Notes under the pieces: generated by a model
What the model saw: the letters and a program-made list of their open reading frames with translations, nothing else
What the model was told of the DNA's origin: nothing
The model's database searches: none
Translations under genes and position numbers: made by a program
Assembly: GCA_963667005.1 (NCBI GenBank)
Contig: OY762937.1
Coordinates: forward strand, 1,860,001 to 1,924,000
DNA length: 64,000 nt
Reading direction: 5' to 3'
Source of the DNA: G963662605 sp963667005
Lineage (GTDB): Bacteria; Bacteroidota; Ignavibacteria; Ignavibacteriales; Ignavibacteriaceae
Shown here: positions 40,396 through 49,647 of the stretch, piece after piece
How the letters are laid out: the number at the start of each line of letters is the position of its first letter
How positions within the stretch are numbered: position 1 is the first letter of the stretch

Positions 40396-41764
40396 AGAAG
40401 AATTCATTGTTCAGTTATACGAAATCGGCGCGCTGAAATTCGGTTCATTCACGTTGAAAAGCGGAATCACTTCTCCGTTCTATGTCGATGTCCGCCAAAT
40501 CATCTCACATCCTGTACTTCTACGCGAGCTGGGCAGCCTGCTTGATAAACTATGTCCGCAGGAGTTGCACTACGATCGCGTTGCGGGCGTACCTTATGCT
40601 GGCATTCCTATTGCTTCAGCACTTACTATGCAAAACGGAAAACCGCTTATCATTCCGCGCAAAGAAGAAAAAGCCTATGGCAGCGGGAGCAATATTATCG
40701 GGGCATATTCTGCCGGCGAGTCGGTTTTGATTGTCGAAGATGTTGTAACATCCGGAGAAAGCATCCTTGAAACGAAATCACAGCTTGAAGAAAACGGATT
40801 GAAAGTTGCTGCGGCTATCGTCGTTATTGACCGCCGACCTGTACATGAAGATTTTGCGGCACATACCGGTGTACGTTTGCTGTCATTAATCACCATTGAA
40901 GAAGTAGTAACAGTTCTGATGAGCCGGGGATTTATCTCATCTGAACAGGCGAGGACAATACAGTTGTTTTTGATGAACTCGATTGCAGGAAAGAAAGAAA
41001 CCGGAGCGGTCACGTACCAAAACAATCTGACATTGCAATTGGTTAATCGCATGAAAGAAAAAGAGAGCCACGTTGTTCTTTCTCTCGATGTTGATTCAAC
41101 GAAGGAATTTTGGTCAGTACTCAAATCAGCATCAAAACATATTGTTATGCTGAAGACTCATGTTGATACACTTCAGGATTTTTCACCGGCATTCATTTCA
41201 GAAGTTCAAGACTATTGCAAAGAGAATAACATATTTTTATTCGAAGACAGAAAATTTGCAGATATCGGCAACACGGTACGCGCTCAGTATAGAGGCGGAC
41301 TATATAAGATAGCTGACTGGGCTGAATTTGTAACAGTACATATGATTTCCGGTGAAGCGATTTTAAAAGGGTTGTTTGAAGGACTCGAAAACAGAAGTTC
41401 TTTCCTGCTTGCTAAAATGTCCTCGAAGGATAATCTGATATCGGAAAGTTATACACGCAAAGTAATTGAACTCGGGAAAAAGAATGAATCCGTGGTGAGC
41501 GGTTTTATCGGTCACGGTAAAACAGCTGAAGAAATTGCAAAGTTACGAAAGAAAATCCCGGCGAACTTTCTTCTTCTCATGCCGGGAGTCCAGATTGCAA
41601 GCAGCGGCGATGCGCTGGGGCAAACATACATTGATCCGGCAACTGCCACAAAAAACGGAGCCGATGCTGTTATCGTCGGCAGAGGCATTACACACGCAAA
41701 GGATATTGAAAAAGCGGCTGAAACATACAGAACGCAAGCCCAAATTGGTTGGAACAGTAAATAA
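40388..41764 (+). CDS. pyrEF: Bifunctional UMP synthase: orotate phosphoribosyltransferase-OMP decarboxylase
   Basis: A 458-residue protein from ATG 40,388, inside the pyrC end. The N-terminal OPRT domain (1-190) has the PRPP motif VLIVEDVVTSGES (113-125). The C-terminal OMP decarboxylase (about 215-458) has LSLDVDS, MLKTHVD (Lys256) and FEDRKFADIGNT (Asp287, Lys289, Asp292). The domain order and the FEDRKFADIGNT signature match eukaryotic UMP synthase rather than the typical separate bacterial PyrF. Catalyses orotate to OMP to UMP. Confidence 0.93.
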   Translation: MNKEEFIVQLYEIGALKFGSFTLKSGITSPFYVDVRQIISHPVLLRELGSLLDKLCPQELHYDRVAGVPYAGIPIASALTMQNGKPLIIPRKEEKAYGSGSNIIGAYSAGESVLIVEDVVTSGESILETKSQLEENGLKVAAAIVVIDRRPVHEDFAAHTGVRLLSLITIEEVVTVLMSRGFISSEQARTIQLFLMNSIAGKKETGAVTYQNNLTLQLVNRMKEKESHVVLSLDVDSTKEFWSVLKSASKHIVMLKTHVDTLQDFSPAFISEVQDYCKENNIFLFEDRKFADIGNTVRAQYRGGLYKIADWAEFVTVHMISGEAILKGLFEGLENRSSFLLAKMSSKDNLISESYTRKVIELGKKNESVVSGFIGHGKTAEEIAKLRKKIPANFLLLMPGVQIASSGDALGQTYIDPATATKNGADAVIVGRGITHAKDIEKAAETYRTQAQIGWNSK

Positions 41765-41785
41765 GCTAATGAAAGATTACACATT

Positions 41786-43363
41786 ATGATTGACAATTAT
41801 AAAATACAACGCGCACTTCTCAGTGTGACTGACAAAACAAATCTGCTTCCCTTAGCACAAGTTTTACAAAAGCTGGGCGTGGAAATTATTTCAACCGGAG
41901 GGACGGGCAAAGTTCTTTCTGATGCGGGTATTCAGTTTACGGAAATCACTGAGGTTACCGGAAATCCTGAAGCGTTTGGCGGAAGAATGAAAACCATCTC
42001 ATTTCAAATTGAATCCGCACTTTTATTTGACCGGGAGCGTGATGCTCAAGAAGCGGAAAAGTTGAATATTAAACCGATTGATTTAGTAGTTTGCAATCTC
42101 TATCCTTTCGAACAGTACATCGCTGAAAATCCTGATTCCGATAAGCTGATTGAGTACATTGATATCGGCGGGCCGACAATGATTCGTGCTGCTGCAAAGA
42201 ATTATCAATACGTAGCGGTGTTGACAAATCCGGATGACTATACCGCATTTATTGAAGAGCTGCAACTGAAAGACGGTGCAACGGGATTGCAAACACGGCT
42301 TGCACTGATGGCTAAAGCCTTTAATTTGACCGCGGATTATGACTCGGCAATTGCCCAGAAGATGGATAGTCTCACAGGCAAAGATTCAATACGCTTTTCA
42401 TTTACCGGGGGCAAGACTCTTCGATACGGAGAGAATTCACATCAGTCGGCTGCATACTACCGTTCGGCAAAAGCCGCCTCATCACTTTACGACATTGGTA
42501 TCCTTCACGGACAGGAACTTTCGTACAATAATATTCTCGACTTACAGGCAGCAGTACAGACAGCCGCGGCCATGACTAACAACGGATGCGCGATAATCAA
42601 GCATAATAATCCTTGCGGCGCAGCTGAAAGCAGCGATCAACTTCGTGCATTTGAACTTGCATGGGCGGGCGATCCGGTTTCAGCTTTCGGCGGCATTGTA
42701 GCATTCAACACGCCGGTTACTTTAAGAACGGTTCAATTCCTGAATTTTCATGATAAAGCAAATAAGAAATTCATTGAGATTATCGCGGCTCCCGCTTTTG
42801 ATGATGAGAGTTTCGAATATCTTATGACTCATAAGAATTTGCGAATCGTTACATATAATAATGCAATGCTTGAAGACAAGTACGAGTACAGAATTGCAAA
42901 CAATACACTCTTGAAACAGTCGAAAGATGACCAGCTTTACTCAAAGATGGAAGTCGTGACCGGTAACGACATAAACGAAAAACAAAAAGAGCTCGTTGCG
43001 TTTGGACTCAATATCATCCGCAGCATAAAGTCAAACGCAATAGGTATCGTGCACCTTACACCGGAAGGCGAACCACAATTGGTAGGTATGGGGTCGGGAC
43101 AGCCGAACAGATTAAACTCAATACGGTTGGCCTGTGATAAAGCCAAAGCAACTCTGGGATGTGCTTCACTAAAAGGCAAAGGTGTGGTGCTGCTTTCCGA
43201 TGCATTTTTCCCATTTGAGGATAATGTTGATAAAGCTAACGAAGAGGGCATTGATCTGATTGTTCAACCCGGAGGCTCGATTCGCGATAAACATGTAATT
43301 GAACGGGCCAAAGAATATGGTATTACACTTGTGTTCAGCGGACTTCGTCATTTTAAGCACTAA
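41786..43363 (+). CDS. purH: Bifunctional AICAR transformylase / IMP cyclohydrolase
   Basis: A 525-residue protein. The N-terminal MGS-fold cyclohydrolase (ALLSVTDKTNLL, STGGTGKVLSDAG, GGRMKTI; residues 1-190) is followed by the C-terminal transformylase, with KHNNPCGAAE near 274 and LSDAFFPFEDNVDKA and GGSIRD near the end. It performs the last two IMP steps and needs 10-formyl-THF. First purine gene of the run, 22 bp after pyrEF. Confidence 0.96.
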   Translation: MIDNYKIQRALLSVTDKTNLLPLAQVLQKLGVEIISTGGTGKVLSDAGIQFTEITEVTGNPEAFGGRMKTISFQIESALLFDRERDAQEAEKLNIKPIDLVVCNLYPFEQYIAENPDSDKLIEYIDIGGPTMIRAAAKNYQYVAVLTNPDDYTAFIEELQLKDGATGLQTRLALMAKAFNLTADYDSAIAQKMDSLTGKDSIRFSFTGGKTLRYGENSHQSAAYYRSAKAASSLYDIGILHGQELSYNNILDLQAAVQTAAAMTNNGCAIIKHNNPCGAAESSDQLRAFELAWAGDPVSAFGGIVAFNTPVTLRTVQFLNFHDKANKKFIEIIAAPAFDDESFEYLMTHKNLRIVTYNNAMLEDKYEYRIANNTLLKQSKDDQLYSKMEVVTGNDINEKQKELVAFGLNIIRSIKSNAIGIVHLTPEGEPQLVGMGSGQPNRLNSIRLACDKAKATLGCASLKGKGVVLLSDAFFPFEDNVDKANEEGIDLIVQPGGSIRDKHVIERAKEYGITLVFSGLRHFKH

Positions 43364-43368
43364 ATAGC

Positions 43369-44475
43369 ATGACAACAAAGAAAACAATAAAAAATAGCGG
43401 TGTTAATACGAACCTTGGGAGCAGCTGCTCCACAGTGGCGTATAACTGGGCGAAGAAATCATTCCCGCATCGTGATGGAATGCAAGGTACTTTGGTGCCG
43501 ACCATTGACGGCACGTACTCTTCGCAATTGAGCTGCGGTAATGTCAGAATCGGAATCTCATCCGATGGTATCGGTACAAAAGTTGAAATTGCCGAACGCG
43601 TAAAAAAATACGATACGCTTGGTTATGATTTGATGGCAATGGCAATAGATGATTTGATCTGCAACGGATTTGAGCCGGCATTCATTTCGAATATTCTGGA
43701 TGTGGATGTTTTGGACAAGTCGGTGGTTGATTCCTTGATGAAGGGTCTGTACAAAGCTGCGAAAGAATCAAGTGTCATCATAACGGGTGGAGAAATCGCC
43801 GAACTTGGGAGCCGGATTGGCGGCTACGGTGACGGGATGCACTTTAACTGGGGAGCGACAGCAATCGGTTTACTTCACCGGAATTTGAAAACCCCTATAA
43901 CCGGACGTGAAGTTAAAGAAGGCGACGTTATTCTATCCATTTATAATAAAGGATTTAGAAGTAACGGCTATTCATTGCTTCGGAAAATACTTGAAGCCAA
44001 ATACGGCAAACAATGGCATTCAGCAACAACTCCCGGCTTAAAAGAAAGTTGGGGAAAGATAGCGCTAACTCCATGCACGATATTTTCTCCAATGATTATC
44101 AATGTATTGAATAAAAAACTTATCCCGCATGGTGTTGTTCACGTAACCGGTGGCGGAATTGTTGATAATCTCGGCCGCATACTAAAAGTGAATGATCTCG
44201 GCGCGGAATTAACAAATCTATTTGAACCGGAAGAATATTTGCTCCAGTTGATGCGATTAGGAAATGTTTCGTTTGAAAAGGCATATCGTTATTGGAATAT
44301 GAACAATGGCATGCTGCTTATTGTGCCGCCAAAGTTAGTTAAAAGGACAGTCGAAGTATTAAAGCATTCAAAAAACTGCAAAGTTCGAGTTGCGGGACGT
44401 GTTATTCGAGAAAAGGTAATCTCTATAAAGACTGCTCACGCAGATCTTCGTTATACATCGTATAAAAATAAATAG
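43369..44475 (+). CDS. purM: AIR synthetase (phosphoribosylformylglycinamidine cyclo-ligase)
   Basis: A 368-residue protein. ATP/FGAM-binding signatures: SSDGIGTKVEIA, GGEIAELGSRI, and VHVTGGGIVDNLGRIL. Converts FGAM to AIR with ATP. Spaced 5 nt from purH and 2 nt from purL, clearly one transcript. Somewhat longer than the usual 345. Confidence 0.94.
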   Translation: MTTKKTIKNSGVNTNLGSSCSTVAYNWAKKSFPHRDGMQGTLVPTIDGTYSSQLSCGNVRIGISSDGIGTKVEIAERVKKYDTLGYDLMAMAIDDLICNGFEPAFISNILDVDVLDKSVVDSLMKGLYKAAKESSVIITGGEIAELGSRIGGYGDGMHFNWGATAIGLLHRNLKTPITGREVKEGDVILSIYNKGFRSNGYSLLRKILEAKYGKQWHSATTPGLKESWGKIALTPCTIFSPMIINVLNKKLIPHGVVHVTGGGIVDNLGRILKVNDLGAELTNLFEPEEYLLQLMRLGNVSFEKAYRYWNMNNGMLLIVPPKLVKRTVEVLKHSKNCKVRVAGRVIREKVISIKTAHADLRYTSYKNK

Positions 44476-44477
44476 CA

Positions 44478-47477
44478 ATGAAAAATTATAATTTTATTCA
44501 AGTGTACTATACTGCATCATCGCTGGATAGTGCCGCGAAAGAATTGCAAAAAATTCTCACCGAACATTTTCAAGTCACCCCCGGAAAAATAAAAAGCGGA
44601 AAACTTTTCATCATTGATGAAAGGTTTGATTCTGCAAAGATACTCTCATTTGCACAACATGCGCTTTGCGACCAGATCATTCAGGCCGTCAGTATTAATA
44701 AGCCTGTGGTTCCGGAAGCTTATCATTCATCTCTGATCATCGGCAAACTGCCTGGCGTTACAGATGATGAAGGTGTGTCCGCCGCGAAAACCATGATTGA
44801 CTTTTTTGATGTACCGGATGATGAAGCAATACAGATTTTCTCTCAAGAGTACTTTATCATAGAAAACAGTATTCCGGACACAGTACTTCGCAAGGCGGCT
44901 GAGGACTATTTGTGTAATAAGCTTATCAACCACATCTCGGTAAACATTACGGGCAACAGTCAGATATTCGTTCCCGAAGTTCAACTAACCGTTGATAATA
45001 CTGTTGAGGTGATTGATATTCAACAAGGTGAAGCCGAGTTACTAAAAATATCAAATGAAAGGTTGCTTGCTCTTAATGCCGAAGAGATGAACGCCGTTAA
45101 GGAATATTATTTGAATGAACAGACACTTTCGGTACGGAAAAGTAAGGGAATGCCGGAAAATCCGACAGATTGTGAACTTGAAATAATCGGACAGACATGG
45201 TCGGAACATTGCAAGCATAAAGAATTTAATGCGGATATTGAATACACACATCCGGACGGCAAAGTCGAAAAAATTGACTCCCTCTTTAAAACATTTATCA
45301 GAGGCGCGACGGAAAAGGTCCGTGCAAAACTTGAAGAGAACGGTAAGAACTGGCTGATAAAAGTATTTACCGATAACGCCGGAGTTGTGAAAGTAAATGA
45401 AGAATCTTTATTTGTCTGGAAAGTGGAAACACACAATTCACCAAGTGCAATTGATCCCTACGGTGGAGCAATAACAGGTATTCTTGGAAACAACCGCGAT
45501 CCGCTCGGCACCGGAATCGGTGGAGCGAAGCTGCTTTTTAATACAGATGTACTGTGTTTCGGACATCCTTCATTTTCAGGTGAACTGCTTAAAAACCAAC
45601 TACATCCTAAAAGAATTTTTGAGGGGGTACGGAAAGGTATTGAGGACGGCGGCAATAAGTCGGGCATACCGACTGTTAACGGTGCGATAATTTTTGATGA
45701 GCGTTACAGCGGGAAACCTTTGGTGTACTGCGGGACTGGAGGAATCCTTCCTCCGCGTTTCAATAATAGGAAAAGTTGGCTGAAGCCTGTCAACGCCGGA
45801 GATAAAATTATCTCTATCGGCGGGCGGGTTGGCAAGGATGGTATTCACGGAGCTACATTCTCATCGCGTGAACTTGATGAACATTCCCCTCAATCGGCAG
45901 TGCAGATCGGCAGCCCGATAGTACAAAAGCTCGCTTCGGACTTTATGGTAAAAGCTTGTGCGAAGGGATTGATCAAAACATCAACCGACTGCGGCGCAGG
46001 CGGACTTTCTTCTGCAATCGGAGAACTCGCATCCATATCTAACGGCGCAGTTGTTAATCTTGAAACGGTGAAACTGAAATACAGTGGATTACTGCCATGG
46101 GAAATCTTTTTATCGGAATCACAAGAGCGGATGATTCTTGTCGTTACACCGCAAGATGAAGCGGATGTTTTGCACCTTGCTGCGAAGATGGATGTTGAAG
46201 CAACTCTGATAGGCGAATTTACCGGCGATGGATATCTTGACGTGCGGTATCATGGAAATACGGTCGCGTATTTGTCTTTGGATTTCCTGCATGACGGCGT
46301 ACCGAGAAAATATTTATTCGCAGAACTGAAATCCGAACATAAAGACAGTTCTGATTTGACGGGCGAAAATGATTTCAATGAAGTTGTGCGAAATCTTTTA
46401 GCATCTGATAATATCGCCTCTCGCGAATTTGTAATACGACAATACGACCACGAAGTAAAAGGGAAGACGATTGTAAAACCGCTCATGGGCAGGACACGCA
46501 AAGCACCACAGGATGCCGGGGTTGTCCGGTTGGATTTTGCCGGGCGTGAAGCAATTGCAGTTTCAAACGGTATCATGCCGAAATTTGTTGATGCCGATCC
46601 GTATGCAAGTTCAGCCGGTGCATTTGATGAAGCAATACGACAGATCATCGCAGTTGGCGGTGAGCTTCCGTTGGATAGCAGGGATCCCAATTGTTTCTGG
46701 TCGGTTAATGACAATTTCTGTGTGCCTGACAGTGTATATCATCCTGAATCGAATCCTGACGGTAAGCACAAATTGGCACAGCTTGTTGAAATGTGCCGTG
46801 CATTATATGACATGAGCACCTACTTCTCAATTCCGTTGACCTCCGGCAAAGACAGTATGAAGAATGACTTCAAAGCCGGAAGCGTAAAGATTTCTGTGCC
46901 TCCAACAATTTTATATTCAGCCGCTGCAAAAATAAAAGATTATACAAAATGCCTTACCTCCGAATTCAAAAAGCCCGGCGATTTAATTTATCAATTGGGG
47001 AAAACGTATCCGGAACTTGAAGGAAGTGAATACGCCAAATTGTATCGCCGCAAGGGTGGCAGTGTTCCGGTGGTACGCATGGAAGATGCTATGCGATTAT
47101 ATAAAAAATTCGTTCAGGCGAACAAGAAAAAATTATTACAGTCGGCGCACGATATTTCCGACGGCGGAATGATTATCGCGGTAATCGAATCATGTTTTGG
47201 AAATGATTTTGGAGCATCGCTCTCGTATGAGGTAAAAGATTCATTGACGGTAGAAGCAGTTCTTTTTGCAGAAAGCCACTCGCGGTTTATCGTTTCGGTT
47301 GATCCGGTAAACCGTGAGAATTTTGAAAGTCTTTTCGGAAGTGATGCATTACTTCTCGGTAAGGTAACAGATGAACCGGTTTTGCAATTCGCGCATGGCG
47401 GGAAACAAGTCATTAAAAGTAAGATTGCTGAATTGAAAGACGCATGGAATAACGGATTGCGGGAGCAGATGATATGA
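44478..47477 (+). CDS. purL: FGAM synthase, long form without glutaminase domain
   Basis: A 999-residue protein. It has the N-terminal PurS-like domain (1-160), the helical linker, and two AIRS-type halves: ETHNSPSAIDPYGGAITG, GTGIGGAKLLFNTDV, TDCGAGGLSSAIGELA, and the second-half LTSGKDSMKNDF and HDISDGGMIIAVIESCFG. Length equals the large (about 1300) PurL minus its C-terminal glutaminase. The glutaminase is encoded separately by purQ, which overlaps by 4 nt (ATGA). Uses ammonia channelled from PurQ. Confidence 0.93.
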   Translation: MKNYNFIQVYYTASSLDSAAKELQKILTEHFQVTPGKIKSGKLFIIDERFDSAKILSFAQHALCDQIIQAVSINKPVVPEAYHSSLIIGKLPGVTDDEGVSAAKTMIDFFDVPDDEAIQIFSQEYFIIENSIPDTVLRKAAEDYLCNKLINHISVNITGNSQIFVPEVQLTVDNTVEVIDIQQGEAELLKISNERLLALNAEEMNAVKEYYLNEQTLSVRKSKGMPENPTDCELEIIGQTWSEHCKHKEFNADIEYTHPDGKVEKIDSLFKTFIRGATEKVRAKLEENGKNWLIKVFTDNAGVVKVNEESLFVWKVETHNSPSAIDPYGGAITGILGNNRDPLGTGIGGAKLLFNTDVLCFGHPSFSGELLKNQLHPKRIFEGVRKGIEDGGNKSGIPTVNGAIIFDERYSGKPLVYCGTGGILPPRFNNRKSWLKPVNAGDKIISIGGRVGKDGIHGATFSSRELDEHSPQSAVQIGSPIVQKLASDFMVKACAKGLIKTSTDCGAGGLSSAIGELASISNGAVVNLETVKLKYSGLLPWEIFLSESQERMILVVTPQDEADVLHLAAKMDVEATLIGEFTGDGYLDVRYHGNTVAYLSLDFLHDGVPRKYLFAELKSEHKDSSDLTGENDFNEVVRNLLASDNIASREFVIRQYDHEVKGKTIVKPLMGRTRKAPQDAGVVRLDFAGREAIAVSNGIMPKFVDADPYASSAGAFDEAIRQIIAVGGELPLDSRDPNCFWSVNDNFCVPDSVYHPESNPDGKHKLAQLVEMCRALYDMSTYFSIPLTSGKDSMKNDFKAGSVKISVPPTILYSAAAKIKDYTKCLTSEFKKPGDLIYQLGKTYPELEGSEYAKLYRRKGGSVPVVRMEDAMRLYKKFVQANKKKLLQSAHDISDGGMIIAVIESCFGNDFGASLSYEVKDSLTVEAVLFAESHSRFIVSVDPVNRENFESLFGSDALLLGKVTDEPVLQFAHGGKQVIKSKIAELKDAWNNGLREQMI

Positions 47478-48259
47478 AAAATGTAAAAGCATTAGTCGTA
47501 ACCGGATTCGGTATCAATTGTGAAGAAGAGACTGCCGCGGCATTCCGCGCCGCAGGTGCAGAGGCTGAGATTGTCTTTCTTAATGAGATATTCTTTGGAG
47601 AGAAAAACATACATGATTATGATATTCTTGCCTTTCCCGGAGGATTCAGTTTTGGTGATGACCTTGGTTCGGGAAAAGTGCTTGCGAATAAAATCAGATA
47701 TAAAAAGCTTCCCGGCGGAACATCCCTGCTTGATGAACTGAAAATATTTTTGCAGGAGGGTAAGTTCATTATCGGTATTTGCAACGGGTTCCAGGTTCTT
47801 GTCAGACTCGGATTTTTGCCTAATACTGCCGGCACATTTACTCAGGAAGCAACTCTGGCACATAATAGCGGAGGCAGATTTATTAATGACTGGTGTACAC
47901 TCAAAGGTAATAACACCGAATCGCCTTTCTTGAAGAGTATTCAGGAAATCGAATTGCCCATCAGGCATGGAGAAGGGCGTCTGATCTTTAAGGATGAAAC
48001 GATACGGCAGCAGGTGATTGATAAAAAACTCCATTGTCTCCTCTATGAAAACAATCCGAACGGCTCGGATTTGGATTGTGCTGGATTAACCGATCCGTCC
48101 ATGCAGGTATTCGGTTTGATGCCGCACCCTGAAGCCTTTTTTGCTCCTCAGAACCATCCTAATTGGGGTTCGGGAAGAATTTCAGACGAACATATAGGTT
48201 TGAAGATATTTGACAACATTGTAAACTTTATAATTGTAAGAAAGGAGAAGCAGTTATGA
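47474..48259 (+). CDS. purQ: FGAM synthase glutaminase subunit
   Basis: A 261-residue class I glutamine amidotransferase that feeds ammonia to PurL. Catalytic Cys in GICNGFQVL (near residue 99), His and Glu in GLMPHPEAFF, with the family FPGGFSFGDDLGSG oxyanion loop. It is closer in length to the glutaminase domain of large PurL than to small PurQ (about 227). Both ends overlap neighbours (ATGA). Confidence 0.94.
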   Translation: MKNVKALVVTGFGINCEEETAAAFRAAGAEAEIVFLNEIFFGEKNIHDYDILAFPGGFSFGDDLGSGKVLANKIRYKKLPGGTSLLDELKIFLQEGKFIIGICNGFQVLVRLGFLPNTAGTFTQEATLAHNSGGRFINDWCTLKGNNTESPFLKSIQEIELPIRHGEGRLIFKDETIRQQVIDKKLHCLLYENNPNGSDLDCAGLTDPSMQVFGLMPHPEAFFAPQNHPNWGSGRISDEHIGLKIFDNIVNFIIVRKEKQL

Positions 48260-49647
48260 ACTGTTTTTCAGGTTTTTCATCTCCACAGCTGGTAAGAACA
48301 CATAGAGGCAAGGTTCGCGACAGTTATTCTTTGGGAGGTGGTCAACGTTTAATTGCGGTGACGGATAGAATTTCTGCATTTGATAGCGTGCTTGATTCTT
48401 TAATCCCGGCAAAAGCGGCAGTACTCAACAAAATGACAAATTTCTGGTTCCGTGAAACAAGCAGTATTATTCCGAATCACTTTATTAAAGAAATCGATCC
48501 GGACATCACGCTTGTTCATGAAGTGATACCGATTAAGGTCGAGATGGTTATCCGCGGATATTTGACCGGTTCAATGTGGCGCTATTACAGTGAAGGAAAA
48601 AGAACCTTCTCCGGTGTACAGGTCCCTGACGGATTGAAAAAAAATCAAAAATTTCCCGTCCCGATTCTGACGCCGACAACCAAAGAAGATTCGGACCGCG
48701 AAATAACTCCGGAAGAAATTGTCGCCAGCGGCTTGACTGATGAGAAAACACTCAAAACAATGATGGACGCGGCGCGTGCTTTATATGATTTCGGTAGTAA
48801 GTATCTGGAGAAAAAGGGAATCATTTTAGTTGATACCAAATATGAGTTTGGCATTAAGGATGGCGGTGTGATTTTGATTGATGAAATTCATACACCCGAT
48901 TCATCGCGTTTCTGGAAGTCCGAAAATTATGTGCAATCACCTGAAAATGCCGAACAGATAGATAAGGAGTTTGTACGGCAATGGCTTATTGCGAATAAGA
49001 GAGATGGTAAGTATCCAACGAGTCTTCCGCCTGAGGTGATTGCAGAAACAACAAAGCGCTACATCGAAATCTATGAGGCGGTAACCGGAGAAAAATGGAA
49101 TGTAGATATTAATGCAGATGTTCAAAGCCGGGTATATACAAATCTTGTCGCACATAACATTATTAAACCGGGTTACGTTGCAATTGTAATGGGTTCAGTA
49201 TCCGACGAAGAGCATGCAAAAAAAATTAAGTCTTTTCTTGAACCTTATCAGATTAAAGTTGAAATGCGTGTTGCCTCAGCTCATAAAAACGGCGAGGATG
49301 TTGCGGCGATGGCAGAGGAATATAATAATTCACTTGAAAAGGGAGTCGTTATAGCCATTGCAGGACGCTCAAACGGTTTGGGCGGAGCGTTAGCAGCAAA
49401 CCTTAATATACCGGTTATTAATTGTCCGCCTTTCAAAGATAATCTGGATATGGCAGTAAATATCAATTCTTCACTCATGATGCCGGGTAATACACCGGCT
49501 ATGACGGTTATTCATCCCGACAATGCAGCTATGGCTGCATTGCGATGCCTGAACATCAACTCGATTCGTTCGGAAATTACCGCAGGGATAGTAATGCAGA
49601 AAAATAGTCTCAGAGAAGCCGACAAAAAAATGAGAAGCATAGTATAA
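48256..49647 (+). CDS. purCE: SAICAR synthetase fused to class II AIR carboxylase (PAICS-like)
   Basis: A 463-residue protein. Residues 1-295 are PurC (TDRISAFDSVLD, RGYLTGSMWRYY, LIDEIHTPDSSRFW). Residues 305-463 are PurE (IVMGSVSDEEHAKK, ASAHKNGED, AGRSNGLGGALAANLN, INCPPF). SAHK in place of SAHRTP, and AGRSNGLG in place of AGAGGAAHLPG, mark class II PurE, which carboxylates AIR with CO2 and needs no PurK. The same class and order as vertebrate PAICS. Overlaps both neighbours. Confidence 0.92.
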   Translation: MNCFSGFSSPQLVRTHRGKVRDSYSLGGGQRLIAVTDRISAFDSVLDSLIPAKAAVLNKMTNFWFRETSSIIPNHFIKEIDPDITLVHEVIPIKVEMVIRGYLTGSMWRYYSEGKRTFSGVQVPDGLKKNQKFPVPILTPTTKEDSDREITPEEIVASGLTDEKTLKTMMDAARALYDFGSKYLEKKGIILVDTKYEFGIKDGGVILIDEIHTPDSSRFWKSENYVQSPENAEQIDKEFVRQWLIANKRDGKYPTSLPPEVIAETTKRYIEIYEAVTGEKWNVDINADVQSRVYTNLVAHNIIKPGYVAIVMGSVSDEEHAKKIKSFLEPYQIKVEMRVASAHKNGEDVAAMAEEYNNSLEKGVVIAIAGRSNGLGGALAANLNIPVINCPPFKDNLDMAVNINSSLMMPGNTPAMTVIHPDNAAMAALRCLNINSIRSEITAGIVMQKNSLREADKKMRSIV

